Shown: positions 1 through 13,261, counted from the stretch's first letter. The stretch: DNA of 64,000 nucleotides from Ceratodon purpureus (GCA_014871385.1 CM026421.1:24323752-24387751), one strand, 5' to 3'. Program-made: numbers and translations. Notes: generated from the letters alone by a model not told the origin.

Positions 1-2
1 CA

Positions 3-3000
3 CATGACCAATCGCTGACAAACGAATTTGGAAAATTTCTGGAGTTCGCGGAGCTACAGCGTCAGAAGGAGGCACGGAAGGCCAAGCTGCTAGGGTTGCC
101 ACCACGAACTGCCCCTGCCAATATCTTCGCGGCTCGACCCGCTGGGAACTTCGGCCTTGCCCCACCCGAGTTACTGACGCGTGAAGAGAGGATCGAACGC
201 CGTACCAGCGCCGAACGGTATCTAAAGATGCAAATGGAGCGCATCCAGAACATTCGTGTGGCCCGAACATCGATGAGGTCCAGGCTCAAGAGCACTCCCC
301 CTTTGCGAGCCGTCGACCTCTCGGACGTTATGAGGGCAAAAGTTTGGACACCAAGGCGTCCGACCCAATTTACTGTAGAGTTTCGGCAGGAAGAGCCCCC
401 GCATTATGCTGTGTTTCCAACCCGGGAAAGACCGGCGACTGTCCCTGCAGAAACAGAGGCCGAAATCTACCGCTGGATGGAAGAATTTTTCAGAAAGCAT
501 GTTCCTGTTGCGGAAGTGGAAAATGTCAGCAGCAGCAGAAGTAGCAAACGAAGCAGTTTGAAAGATTCTCAGTTGCGGGATGAGCAAATGTAATTATCAA
601 AATTTCAGGCATTGATCTTTTCCGGGTTGCCCATCCATGTTGTAAGTTCATGAGTAGGCAAAACTTGGTAGGATCCTCCAGTAGCAGTGTTAAACCTTAA
701 CAATTATCATGTTCTACGCCTGTTAAACCTTAACAATTATCATGGAATCTTCAATTTATTCCAGCCTCATCTTTCCACCTCTGATTACCTATGCTCTGCC
801 CTCACGAGGATGAGACTCTCTGCAGAATGTCATGCAAGCTTATACTAACAATTATTTATCACATTCTGTGTAGGCTTGATCAACTGTGCTCGATTGCGTC
901 TGAACCGCCATCGTACATCGCAGAGAGTCCATGGCATGTTCAGAGGAAATCTACTTCCCAGCGCGGATCAAAGTATGACCGTTTGCACTCTCCTCCCGTA
1001 AAGGAGTCGAGACGCGAACTGAGAATCGATGTGGAGCTTGCGGCTCAATTTCAGGCGAGGAAACTTCAGGGCCGTAGAAAGTCTCCACAACCAAGGACCC
1101 CCAGTCTTGGAAAACGAAAACGACGACCTCAAACAGCACAATCAACACCCTCCAAAACGTTCGTTGAGGATGCCACGGACACCATACTCAACAGCGCAGT
1201 GCTTGTAAAGCCCCCAACTAAGTCTCCTTCCCGTTGTCTTTCAGTATGTTACTCTGTTTGTGTAACACAACACCTGTCTCATTGTGCAATTCTTGAAGGG
1301 CATGATGCTTCAACTGTTTCCAACCACACCATGATCCGTAGGTGAGTATTTATGGTCATTAATCTGGTTGCGGTTCAACCTAGTGCAGAACTCTCGCACT
1401 AAACCTGCGAGGCTGATAAATTGCAGTTGACTACTGGCAGCTTGAAGAGGCTGGGACTGTCGACATTGACAACGTGCGGTATGTCAGACTTTCAAGTCGG
1501 TGTATTCGCGATGTGAACTTGCAAGATTTGAGTTTCTTCACGTCCCTTCGTTCCCTCGATCTTTCAGGAAACCACGTACCGCTGGTATATATGTGTGTTT
1601 TTCACACTGATTACAGTGTTTTACTGATTACTGATTTTAATCTCTTTCATTGATTTTCTGAAGTGGGGATAATGAAGAGTGCTTGTCTTGATGTTTAAAA
1701 GATATTAGTTATATGTTGGCTGTGCAGATGAGGTTGGCTCCACTCACTGCTCTGAGAAAGCTTATTTTGCTGGGCAATCAGCAATCAGAGTTGAAGATTC
1801 CAGAAGGTTCCTTCCAAGAGCTTGAGGTACTGCAGAAATATTTCCCTATTGCCTCTAGCAAGGATTACCCCAGTTTGAATGACAGGCTCTAGCTGGATGG
1901 TTTTCAGACATGTCATTTGACAATAATGGAACGCTCAGATGCATATCAATCAAGTTTACAATGTGCAGGTTCTAGATGTCTCCTACAACCTTCTGGATGA
2001 TACGGCTGTCATAGCGCTGTCATCGTTGCCCTCATTGCGTAAACTTAACATGAACAATAATAACTTGGAGTTGATTCCGCCGGAAGCGACAGAAACAGGA
2101 GCATTTGTGCGTTTAGAAACATTGTGTGTTGCAGGAAACAGTTTATCTTCTACGTCTCTCTTATCACTAAGCAAGGTACTAGCTAATGAATGTTGTTTCT
2201 CCTGCGTCCTTCTTTTACGCAGCAATATGATCCATTTCTTCAATTACATTTTCCACTTATGACTTCTCCTTCTGCGCAGTTACCATGGCTTGAAACGCTG
2301 CATCTGCACAAAAATCACATTGATGGTATTCCAGTCCAGGTGAGTGAAGAGAGACCACAATTTGATTGTAAATCATTTGTCTGTCCATGAAGCAAAACGT
2401 ACTATCATGTTTGCAGCTGTGAAGTTAGCCTACGGCCTGAATTGTAAGCAGGGCAATTTTCTGTCCAATATGCACTTGCAACCATCAGAAGCCACTTATT
2501 CTCATCTTAATGTAGCATATTGCAGATCGTATCCATGGCAAGAGCATTTTCTCGGTTGGAGACTCTGGACCTAGCTGAGAACCCAATCAATTACCACCAC
2601 AATCTAATTGCCTTAGAAAAATTGCAAAAGTTGAGGAAGGTGCAACTTACTATAACCTTTGATTATACTATAAAACCGCTATGTAATTGCTAGCATGTAA
2701 GTACGTTCTGAAGGTATGCTGGAATTGAATTTCATTTAGAGTTAAAAGTTGAAAAATTCGTTGAGAAATTTGGGCTCATTTAATGTGATTCTTGAATTTT
2801 TACAGGTGTTTCTATGGGACACACCATTATCTCGAACGATTAGTTATGATGGGTCGGGAAAGTGCTCACCACGCTCGGTGCCGATCTTGCAAGCTGCAAT
2901 GAGAGCACAAAGAGTAGGCCAAAACTGGTTTCTAGTGAAAACTGATAATGTGGTTATCAAAGACGGCTGCTACTCTGACAAATTGACATATTTCGTTGAG

Positions 3001-4493
3001 AATGATCAATCTGTGAGTCGAAAATTCATTTTTGGATTTGCTATATCTGAGACACCATACGCAGCTGCACAGACCAGTTGTCAATTCTTAGATATGGTAC
3101 TAAGAATTGGGAAAAATTTGGTTGGTTGGTGGTCACCCATTTGTAAACGCGAAGCTCTGTGATTAACCACCTTTTTTCCAAATAAGCTTGCCAATGTAGG
3201 CACATTGTTGGCATGTTCTGTTACAAGACTTACACAATTGAAGTCTGCAATGAATTGTGTTCTAGGGTACTATGTCTCGTGATGAAAAAATCAAAGCAAG
3301 GCTTGCGAGGAGCAGACAAGTGGAAGAGGAGGTACAAAACGCTATGTTGCGGATTAGTGCTGGTAGAAGAACTAATTCAGGCCCGACTAGTCTTATTGCT
3401 CAGGTATAGTTTTAACATTTCAAGAGAACATGAAAGCTCTTTACTAGCATGTTCTAAAATCTTGGTTTCCTTCCACCAGTGTGATTTGATTGAATACGCA
3501 AGTCCTTTTCAGATGCTTGCATTCAGTGATTTTGAGTAGTTGAAGAATTGGTGATCTTCAGTTGGTCATGCTTGTACGTTTTCCATTCTACAGTCCCCTG
3601 AGACCAATGAAGTAGAAGTGTTTTTAGCTGAATCGCGAAAGGTGTCTTTAAATGCGAAGAAATCGCCACGTAGACGTTTTGAACTTGAAGAGCTGCTGAG
3701 TGAGGTACTAAAAAAAACACCAACCTGCATGTACAAGTATTGTGTTTATTTTTTCACTTCCGTTGACGACGCTAACAGATTACAAAACATCACAAGAGCC
3801 TACCATGTTCAAGGAATGCAGGAAATGAAAAAACTCAATAATGCACCAAGTCCTATCGAGCCATACCTGTCCCAAGCGCAAGCAGCTGTAGCAGCAGCAA
3901 GAAAATCCTTAAAATTGAGTCCTCGTGAGGTACTATTACATCTACATTCTGGAGCTATAATCACTACCAGCGACAATAGCTGACTAATGCCTTCTTATCT
4001 AAATGCTAAGGCATCATTTTCACCACGACTGGAACACATCTCCGTAACGAACATTCTGAAGATCCGAAATAATATATGCAAGTTATATGCAAGTTCGTTA
4101 TCTGGTATTAGCATATGCAATTGATCAACTAACCAGTTAACCGTATCAACACTAACCGACGCACAGTTCCTTTACCCATGTCCACTTTACTGTATTTCTG
4201 CAATATTCGGTGGAACAAGAACTTTCAGTGGCTCACCTGAACTGATGTGTTAGGTCAAGGATACCGCAGAAGGCCAAAGGCAACGTTCTCAGGAAGATGG
4301 ATCATATCCACTCTGCAAAATAGCCTGGAAGAAAGCTACCGAAACATTAAACAATATAAGGTCGTCTACTGAGACAACAAGTAAAAGGCCTTCTACAGAG
4401 CAAAGAAAGAGGTCTTCTACAGACACCAACAGCAAAAGGCCTTTCACAGAGCATAGACCAAGGTCTTCTGCAAAACCAAAACAGGGTGCTTAA
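3..4493 (+). CDS. Leucine-rich-repeat protein, 5'-truncated by window edge, possibly XRRA1-like
   Basis: I join twelve exons: 3-589 (open to the window edge), 874-1243, 1441-1584, 1728-1826, 1969-2175, 2280-2339, 2526-2639, 2806-3012, 3266-3403, 3594-3704, 3822-3929 and 4254-4493 (TAA). Every junction is GT-AG and keeps frame, giving at least 794 residues. The first ~320 residues are basic and charged with no domain I recognise. Exons 3-7 encode about 5-6 leucine-rich repeats (LRSLDLSGN, LRKLILLGN, LEVLDVSYN, LETLHLHKN, LETLDLAEN). A charged helical stretch and a Ser/Thr/Lys-rich tail with 'SSTE..SKRP' repeats follow. Repeat order and total length resemble X-ray radiation resistance-associated protein 1, but that is a family-level guess from memory. 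Exon 11 uses the acceptor at 3821 because the earlier one breaks the frame. LRRs bind protein partners; no catalytic motif is visible. A generic LRR scaffold is the alternative. Confidence 0.72.
690..744. repeat. Short direct repeat in intron 1
   Basis: A 23-base segment beginning GTTAAACCTTAAC occurs twice, 690-712 and 722-744, inside intron 1 (590-873) of the LRR gene. It looks like a local tandem duplication with no coding consequence. Confidence 0.8.
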
Positions 4494-6352
4494 AAACTCA
4501 TTTAAGACGTGCAAAAACGATCATGGGAAGAGAAATGTGTTAATCTCGGACCCAGTAGAATCCATTCTCAATCATCATCTTGTGGTAAGTTACTTGCCAA
4601 TCTTGGTGACTTTTCTAGCTGAATTTTTACACTTGATTCATTTTGAACTATGGAGAGTTTTCATGCAATGATCTAGCAAACAACAGGGGAGTTTAATCGA
4701 CAATTTAAGTCGATATCCATGCCGCTAAAGTTGACACAATCCTGTCAAAGTAGCAATCACCAACATTCCACAAAGAAATATTGAAGGCAACACAGTTTTG
4801 AACAAACGATACTCATCAAGGAATACTTCCCCTTTGAATTGAACCATTTGAACTTCAACGTGGGCCATTGTTGGATGTATTTAATTGTATGATCTGAAAT
4901 CCAAGTGAGTTTCATGTGAGACATGAATACGAGCACTTCTTACTGCTTAATGCACGTGTAATTTCTGTGTGTTGCATATTTTGCACCAAGAATTCGGACT
5001 CTGAATTACCGGATAAGTCATTCCAAATATGATAACCTACTGTTATTCTAAAAAGAATAACAGCATGCAAATTCTCAGCAATGCAGAGTCACTGTGTGTC
5101 TTTTACGCTTGTTTCAGAAGACACTGATAACACCATATGTGTCTTTTACGCTTGTTTGAACAGAAGACACTGATATTCATAAAATTGGCCAATCTTGAAT
5201 ATATTGGCTGCTCAAATAGTGTGATTTTAATTCATTTTCTCTCTTTATTTGAATAATGTGGCTGCCAATATAAACAAGATTGGTCAATTCAATGACTATG
5301 GCAATTGATCAACCGGTATCACACATAGTCCCCACTTTGCTCCATTTTCTGAAACTGTTGTCTACCAACAATGTTTTTTCACTGCTATCATCATTCAGAA
5401 TTCAGCAACCGACTTCACTCCTCCAAAATTCCATGACGCCCACTTTTGTTGCTATTAGTAAACTGGCTCATCATCAACTCCAACATTGGACACATTGTGC
5501 CAGAAATCTAGACACAAAAAACTGATTGCTAAAATGGAAATTATAGAGTTGTTTATCACCCAGAGCTTCCTTTCATATCTCACCTTCTTCACCTTATTTG
5601 CCCCTATGATTGAATAACACATATTCCAAGATGACAAAATTTCACCAACGACATCAAAGTCTAGCATCTCCAATCAAATTGCTCTTATGATAAATCAAGA
5701 GATTTAAAAAAAAAATTACGTGACAAAGTAGGTGAGTTACAATTTGCACTAATATGTAATTAACGACGTTATTTGAGAGAAAATTGAGTGTAGTTGGATT
5801 TTTAGTTGCATAGGAATGATGGGAAGCAAAATCTTTGCATCACTAGGTGTAAAAGATATGGATACCATAGCTTATAGCTTTTAAATATATCAAATTCTTA
5901 TTTTATATTAAATGCACATTAAATGAATTCATTTAAAGAGTTTCAATTAAATTATATAAACGTCAAACATACAATAAGTGATGTTTAATTGTAGCTAGAA
6001 TCACTATTATGTTGAATTCTTAGACTATTGAATGAAATGATGAATTTTAATTCATTCATCAATTATTATCTATTTCTTCTTTATCAACTTTTTAATACTT
6101 AGAATACTTTTTTGTTCTTCATATTCTCAAACCTTAAGTCGATTTGATCATTTTGCCATTGTATATGAAAATGACGTTTGTAATCATAAATCATTCATAT
6201 TAAATTTATTTAATACAGAAATGGATTTCAAAATTGTTAAATAGAAAATCAACTCATACACATATTTTTATTGAATTATAATATAAATAAGTTCCACAAC
6301 CATACAAAATCATGGAGTTTAAAGCAGCACATAGTTTTATTCCATAGCGAAG
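4494..6352. other. Intergenic region with local repeats
   Basis: I see no gene between the LRR gene and the DnaJ gene. The stretch contains a tandem duplication of about 43 bases at 5096-5178 (core GTGTCTTTTACGCTTG). An imperfect inverted repeat lies at about 5184-5290, with arms around CCAATCTTG...ATATTGG, possibly a decayed foldback element. The rest is AT-rich and without coding character. Confidence 0.6.
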
Positions 6353-7431
6353 ATGGATAGAGAAGATTTATACGATGTTTTACACCTGAAAGCAAGCGGC
6401 CCCCAAGTAAAAAATTGTGTTATTCGAAAAGCATACCACAAAAGAGCTTTGGTGCTTCACCCAGATAAACGAGGAAACGATCCGGTGGCCGGTAAACCCG
6501 CGATATATTCTATATAAATGTATGTGTTTTCATTACAAAAATTATAAAATTTTACACACAAGATTTCAATATTGTTAAATCACATCAATAATTAGGGTTT
6601 GGTGGATGTGGAAACAATGGAAATTTTTGAAAAGAATAATGTCAAATTAATTACTAAATTTAGATTGATTACAAACACAGCTGAGGAATTTCAGAAGGTA
6701 CAACAAGCTTATGAAATCCTCAATGATGACAAATTGCGTGCCACGTATGACGACTTGCAGAGAGTGAGAGAGCTACGCCTTCGAAAAGAGATTACACAAT
6801 GTGATAAGAAATTGGAAGAGCGTTTGAATTCGGAAACGAGAGATGAGAGTTATCGTATGTTGGGAAGAAGACCAACAATTGTGGATCACAATGGTGAATT
6901 AAATGTGAGACTTGGAGATTATGTTCGGTCTTTTCGATTTGCTTCAGATATCTCATCGGAAGATGATACTACCATCAAAGCATCATGGACATGCAAAGAA
7001 GGTGAAAGAGATTACTCTGAGATTCAACTGAAAGAAATTTTCAAGGAATATGGAGAAGTGATTGAAGCTGTAAAATCTCGGAGAAAAAGCTTTGCTATTA
7101 TAGTAATGGGTTCTAAAGATGCATCGGTAAATTACTCCTTTTCTCAAGCTGATATTATTTTATAATAATAAATACACTAATGTAAAGAAATTAAAAGTCC
7201 ATATTGTCTGATTTGAATTCATAACATTTAAACAAGAGTTTCAGTATTATTGAATGGCTAAATTTTTCATTTGTGAATATTGTATATGATTTCTAAATAT
7301 GATTACTCTTAACTAAATATGTTTTTGTGGAAGTATAGGATGCTGCTATAAAGGGAAACTATTCAAAATATTGCAATTCCTTTAAGGTCATGCCAACAAT
7401 TAAGTCAAGAAAAGTTAATTATTATTACTAG
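6353..7431 (+). CDS. J-domain protein with C-terminal RRM-like region (DNAJC17-like)
   Basis: Three exons, 6353-6491, 6681-7126 and 7339-7431 (TAG), give 225 residues. The ATG at 6353 begins MDREDLYDVL. Residues 1-75 are a J domain with the intact HPD motif (LHPDKRG), needed to stimulate Hsp70 ATPase, and the helix QQAYEILNDDKLRATYDDL. A charged helix follows. From about residue 145 comes a region matching the DNAJC17/Cwf23 RRM pattern (IKASWTCKE..., then IFKEYGEVIEAV). That family works at the spliceosome in the nucleus, so a splicing role is inferred from family. Junction phases fit (GCC G/CT GAG; TCG/GAT). It is shorter than human DNAJC17 (304) and the C-terminus after the last RRM strand is unusual, so the third exon is less certain. 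Codons are more AT-rich than in the other genes. Confidence 0.8.
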
Positions 7432-8169
7432 TCTATTTTAATATTTAATAATATTCTGGCTAAAGAAACATAGTCTGCAAACTTTGCATTGAATGTTTAT
7501 ATACAAGTTTTAAATGTGATTGTTGTTTTATGACATTTTTCAAAGCAACCAAATAAGATCATCTGTACAAGAATTTTTAATGAAACATTTTACAAGTCCC
7601 TAGATCCTTGTAAGGTAAATTATAATCACACGCAACAATTTTAGCAACTTTGCTAAATGGACAAACAACAGCGAGTTGCTTCACTCTAATATCTCAGTTG
7701 CTTAATAATGCCCCATGCAATAAAACTTGTCTTGCCTGAATGACAAGGCAAGCCCTCCTCCTTCCTCATCCCTTCGCTACTATTAATTTTAGAGGGTTTA
7801 TGCCCGCTTTTAGTGATTTTATAGAACCAAAAATCCCAATTAGTAAGGGGGTCTAAAATCCATTTTAGTTAATTTTGGATAACTTAGACATTTTATGTTT
7901 AAATAATTTTTTTCATCAACAATATAATTATAGGGAACTTTTTGCCTTCACCAATGAATGCCCTGCTTTGGAGCCCCTCATTAAACTAGGTATCCTCCTA
8001 TATAAAACTGGAATAGCCTTTCTTTATTTGAAAACCAAATTATTCTGTGAAAGTTCTTCACCTCTTTCTCTGCTCTCTTTTCTTTTCTCTCTATCACATA
8101 CAAGTCAAACCACCTTTGACCTACAGCATAGAGTAACTCCACCTCTACATAGCCATAAGACCACCAAAC
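7432..8169. other. Intergenic, no gene seen
   Basis: AT-rich sequence between the DnaJ gene and the first duplicated unit. No exon, RNA gene or repeat stands out. Confidence 0.6.
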
Positions 8170-8756
8170 TACTTTAAGACAAAGGCAAGGTTTAACGCTT
8201 AGGTGATAATGCCCATGCTCGTGCATTGACGGAAAAATGCACAAGCAAACCAACATTGTTATTCTGCAACACTCTTTGTAAGGAGCTCCTATTGCTAAAC
8301 CTTCTACAATGTACCTTGTCATTCGGCATCACATCAATACCTGGTGTACATTGCACTGTTAGGAATCACCCACTAGAATCAAGTTTTATTACAAGCAACC
8401 TTGTCGTTCCTCACTCATAGTCTGTCGCCCTTCACTCAATCTAGAATGTGCAAAATGACACTTTTCCTTGTGTTTTGTGTTCCTACTGTCTCACCCAACT
8501 TCTACAATGCTTGAAATACTAAGTGGGGGATGACATGGTTGCTAGTAGTATCTTGACTTACTCTTGCACCTACGAACCAACGCAAAATAAGTCATGATCA
8601 CCTATGAGAGTCATAGAGATTGAGATCCTGCTGACCGTGCTTGAATCAATCACCTTAGAATGTCTCACCGCATTCCCAAATACAACTCAAATCTGAAGCC
8701 TAAAGAAACATCTATGTTTCTCCGGATGATTCCAGCACCTGCACCAGACAGATCCA

Positions 8757-8815
8757 TCATTGTCCTCAACACCTAATTATGGATTCAATCATCCTCCTCA
8801 ACACCTAATTATGTG
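8757..8815. repeat. Local tandem duplication private to unit 1
   Basis: A segment with core CCTCAACACCTAATTATG is duplicated here and single or absent at the matching place in units 2 and 3. On the minus strand it disrupts a frame that is open in the other two units (18988-19212 and 26141-26419). Confidence 0.65.
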
Positions 8816-10022
8816 AATCCAGTCTAAACATACATCCTCAGCAAGTTCTAATGAATATCTTGGTTGTGCATTTTGGATAGCTGCCATTGTCAGTCCAAAC
8901 TTCAAGATCATAAGAATAAGCCACACACGGCGTGAACTAAACACCAAAACCATCGATACTCTATCTTATAATAAATTAGAGTCTAGACAAAGGAAAGCTT
9001 TAGAAGATCAAGTATCAACCCATCAATTTCCAAATCAACAAGAATGTGCAATTAGTCCAGCAATCAGTATTTGCAACTAATCACAATCATGTAAACTTCA
9101 CTCTATCCACTCTCTCTACTCTCCATATCTATAGCAACGTCCCCCAAAAGAAAGTGGAAATCATGACACAAAGTTGAACATACCAATCTGAAAATGAACC
9201 TCTAGAAGCAGAGTAACTTTTACCTTTAACGTTCAAGATAGAATCATCAGTATCTATAGACTTGTGAGAATGTAGACCCAGGGTAGATAGAGGTCCAGCT
9301 TAGCAGAGGACTTCCAAAACCGAATGCATTAACAACTAAGACGGAAGGCTAGCAAGCAGACTTGCTTTGTGTAGGGGACAGTTCCTTACGGATAAGCGTT
9401 TTGTTAGAGATTCAACAAGTGCCTACATGAAGCCGATATCAACACAACTTTTGCACCCTACGCCTTTGAATATACATGAATCCACCTCTTGTAAGCCCAG
9501 TTACAATATTCAAGACCACTTCGAGAGATTTACCATCAGTGTCAACAGAAACGGCATGAGAAGAAGAAGAGTTAATATGACGAGGTTCGTCATAGAGTTG
9601 CAACTTGCTGCAAATGCAGCGCGGACGAAGGTGGAAGCCACTGACCAAGAACATCGTATCATCCAAGGATATTGTTAAATGTTTCTGAACAGATACTCTC
9701 AAAGATTGTATGTATCCTTCATGAAGCCACGGATCACTACGGTTCTTGTATTGATGTGGAGATTAGCGATTTTCAAGCAAACAAACACACGAAAGACCTA
9801 CACCTCATGTAAGCTGCTGCATGGTCTAAAACGTTTCGGAATACAAAAATCTAGGGATCTTACAGTTCTTACCCTACCTGGTTCTGTCAAGATGATACGT
9901 CCAAGTGACTTAGAACTATCAGGCGTTGGGCGTTCTCCTACGGTAGAAGACGTACTAGTATCCCTATTGGCTTGAATTCTGATGAGCAACAGCAAGAAAA
10001 TTATGGTCGACACTTCAAGCGG

Positions 10023-11543
10023 CTATATGTCCACGCAATTGCTCCCAACGATTTTGTCGATTATAACCTTGCGTGCCACTCCCAGCATGGCCAGCGCTCC
10101 ACTCTGAGCCTTCTTCCAATTCAAGGCCGCATCTGCCAAGGACTCTTGTGCACAACGAATGTTCTTGTAACACTCGAACTTCTTGGATTCCAAAGGGTTG
10201 AATCGTAATTCTTCGGGGGTTTCGCAGCGCTGTCGTTTGTGGATCTTCATGACGCCGAGTATTCCAAACACTTCGCCAGGCTGCACATTTAACGACACAT
10301 TTAAGATAAAATTGTTCATCCATGTCATGGTAACACAAAGATTGACTTGAAGCTTTTGGTATATAATATCTTTACTTACTTAGCAAACTGTACAAGAGAA
10401 AGAGCTAAAGTTTCCATCGTACACATTATGAGGATTGGTTTAGTACCTGCGACTCTTCCACATCCACCACAAGGGATAAGACGCAATTAGTCACATCCTC
10501 CACTGCTTGAATTGCGTGATCTGTTGCGCTTTTAACTGCATCTTCCATTTGTGCTGTCCAGAAATTCGCCTATAGCACATGCCACTTCTGAGCCACAAAT
10601 TGTATTAAAATCCAAGTTTCTAAACACTTTCAACCACAGTGATCTACGACTAACAGAACAATTTCCCACGACCTAGCTGAAGTTACTCAAGGATATTGAA
10701 TAGTCTAACAGTACCTGATCTACTTCTAGCTCATCAAGCTGCGATTCTAGTTTCCGAATATAGAGATCTTTCGGCGAATATCCCAGCTCTTCACCTTTGA
10801 TGCACTCTGGTGTGAGGTGGTCTAGTAAGGATTTCAATTCCTTCTCGGCTTGGTCACGCTTCAACTCCGCAGTTGCAATTAGTTTGTTGGTAGCATTCAG
10901 TTTTTCCATGGCATCGTGGAACATTTCCTCCCATTGCTTCGCTGTTGTTTCAAGGGTGGAGTAATCTTGTTGTAATTTTTTCTCCCTCGCCTTTCCAGCA
11001 TTAAACTCCTCCTCGATGTTAGTGTACTTTTGTTTGTGCCAGTTCAGGCTTTTTTCCAAACGTTCTTCCGTGAACTTAAAAGTCGCGTGTTGTTTCTCTG
11101 CATTCTTTACAATGGCTTATACAGAGTTGCCCAAAGCTAGTTCGTTCTTTGCAGCCGCTTGCAAAGAGTTGCGCAACCCTTTTTCTCTCTCGGCAGCCGC
11201 ATGCAAAGAGTTGCGCAAACTTTTTTCTATCTCCGCAGCCGCTTGCAAAGAGTTGCGCAAACTTTTTTCTCTCTCCGCAACCGCATGCAAAGAATTGCGC
11301 AGAGTTCCTTCTCTCTCCGCGGCCTCTCGTAATAGGCCATTAATGAAGTTCACCTGCGCAACGAGACTTATTCACATCAAAGAGGTTGTCATCACTCATG
11401 AATTACAAGCTGCAAATCGTAACTTCCTCTTGTCGGACAACTTTTCTTTCTAGAAAACACAAAACACGTACTTTGAAATGATGCAAAGGAAGAGATTGGG
11501 AATTGATATGTATATTTACCGTTTCCTCAGATGTAATCTCCAT
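10023..11543 (-). pseudogene. Coiled-coil family gene, copy 1 (one in-frame TAA)
   Basis: Five exons in transcript order: 11543-11520, 11445-11407, 11353-10715, 10569-10447, 10280-10023 (TAG). All junctions are GT-AG and phase 0, giving about 360 codons. I do not recognise the family. The ATG is followed by MEITSEET. Exon 3 opens with 14-residue (two-heptad) repeats of the type EREKSLRNSLQAAA, four units plus a diverged one. A long coiled coil (ETTAKQWEEMFHDAMEKL) follows. Exon 4 contains EDVTNC and LVVDVEE; exon 5 contains NPLESKKFE and ALNWKKAQSGALAML. No signal peptide or membrane segment is seen. Exon 3 contains one stop, TAA at 11119-11117, where copies 2 and 3 have an Asp or Glu codon; the frame then stays open to the exon end. 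The copy is a recent pseudogene, or expressed truncated. Confidence 0.68.
11117..11353 (-). repeat. 42-base coding repeats (14-residue coiled-coil units), copy 1
   Basis: Four near-identical units of 42 bases, each encoding x-R-E-x-x-L-R-N-S-L-x-A-x-A, plus one diverged unit (KNELALGNS) at the end. The core TTGCGCAACTCTTTG recurs. Copies 2 and 3 hold three and two such units before the KNE unit. Confidence 0.85.
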
Positions 11544-11679
11544 GGTTATTGATATTCAGCGGAACGGGTGGCGTGTCTTCCTCTCAATGCCTTGCAGCTG
11601 AACAACGTTGCCTGACAACACGGTTGAAATATTGAAATGTGCATCTCAGAGAAGAAAGCCCTAACCTTCACCGTGCAAA

Positions 11680-12870
11680 TGTAATTGACTCAACGCACAC
11701 TACATGAAATGCTGAAGGATCTTCCACTACTACACTACTACACTATTAGCATAATATTCAACCTCACCGTGTGAGAAACTGGTGCGGACCTCTCTCACAA
11801 ACCCTCTCTTCAATCGATTCCAACACCTCTTACTCCTACCTCAATAGAGCAGTCAAGTTGAACGCATGAAATCTTCTCCAAGCTCTGCTTACACTTCCTC
11901 CTGCACAACCATGCACTTCGGGCCTACTAAGTCAGTGTCCCCTGTTTTTGTCAGTTCTAAGCAACGCAACCTCACGTCCTGCATCAAGCTTAGTATGCAA
12001 ATGTTGCATTAACCAAACAACGCAGACCTACATGGGCGCGCACATACACTGCAAGGACAACGGCACAATGTTTAACCTCACTGTGAATGAAACTGGGGTC
12101 TCCCGCACACACCCTCTGTTCCTTCAAACCACATCGTTCTCACTCCCCTTCCCACTTCTGTAACCAAGTAGTTCCCTTGACCCCCTCCAAGTCCTCTCCA
12201 TGCACAACGTCCACACGTGCTTCCTTTGAGTCATGCTACAACAACCAAGCTCTGTAGATATCAACTTGAAATCAATGTTAAAGGAGAAATCAGCAAAGTG
12301 TGCAACCTTACCGCGACTCTGCAAGGGGCTCTTGCACTCCACCTCTAGGCTCTTGGTGCTTCGAAGTGGTTCTAATCCCTTATCTCACTCTTCTCCAACA
12401 GGTTTAGCCAGGTAATTCCCAAGAGCCCCTCAAACCCCTCTCCCTATACAACCACACCTGCTTCTTCGTCATGCTAAAGCAACCGAACTGTGCAGACATC
12501 AACTTGCAATCAAAGTAAAAAAGAGATCAGCAGAGTGTGCAACCTTACTGAGACTCTCTGGAGGCTCCTCCACTCCACCCCTTGGTGCTTCGAAGTGGTT
12601 CTATACCCTTCTCTCCAGAGTCACCAAGTTGTAGACATGGAGCTCTTGCCCCCCGGCTCCTCCAAAACCTGTCTCCGCGTGCAATCGTACACTTATGCCG
12701 TGATATCAGTGACCCCTGGTTCTGCAACTTTGCTCCTATCGATTGGATCTTTATGTTGCGGTCAATGCAGCTGGTGTGTAATCACGTTGGTCATCTCAAT
12801 CTCACTGATTCACTAATCTCACTACTGTTTCCAGTTCATTTCCTTGTGATTCAGTCTCAGTAGGGCTTCT
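11680..12870 (-). other. Conserved upstream block of coiled-coil gene copy 1 (putative 5' UTR/promoter)
   Basis: This block upstream of the minus-strand ATG at 11543 is conserved in copies 2 (22020-22990) and 3 (29370-30370) without a shared long reading frame. On the minus strand each copy has a donor-like GTAAGGT (first base at 12548 here, 22669 and 30055 elsewhere), consistent with a 5' UTR exon followed by an intron. Copy 1 has a second such site at 12311 because part of the block (about 12170-12410) is repeated in tandem at 12414-12620. The regulatory reading is inference. Confidence 0.45.
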
Positions 12871-13261
12871 CACTTTGTTGTTTGACATGGTTTCTACTCC
12901 AAACTTTAGTTTTTAACTTCTGATAATGGCATGTATGGATTGTATGGATTGTATGCTAACTTATAAGTTTGGAAGCCTCTATGTGACTAATTTCTCAATT
13001 GAAAACTTTTAGATGGGTATCAGTTTTTTAAAATTTATATGGTTACATGTCATGCAACTTTTGAGTAATATTCTTCTTGGTTTCATTGGTAATACACGTT
13101 GCTCAACTACCAATATGATGTATCAAGTTCATGATACAGTAGAAACTTGAAAGTGGTTGTTTCGATGATTATCATTTAGTAAAAAATAGCCTTTTTGTAT
13201 ACTTATCATCTAATGGATTATTAATGTAGTAACTTTGGACAAGAGGTTAAAGAAGTAATTG

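Noticed and set aside
11016..11453. Cys/Lys-rich plus-strand frames (also 21297-21767, 28782-29150) that look like repeat proteins
   Set aside because: They are the complement of coiled-coil exons 2 and 3. The minus strand has consistent splice sites and heptad periodicity in all three copies.
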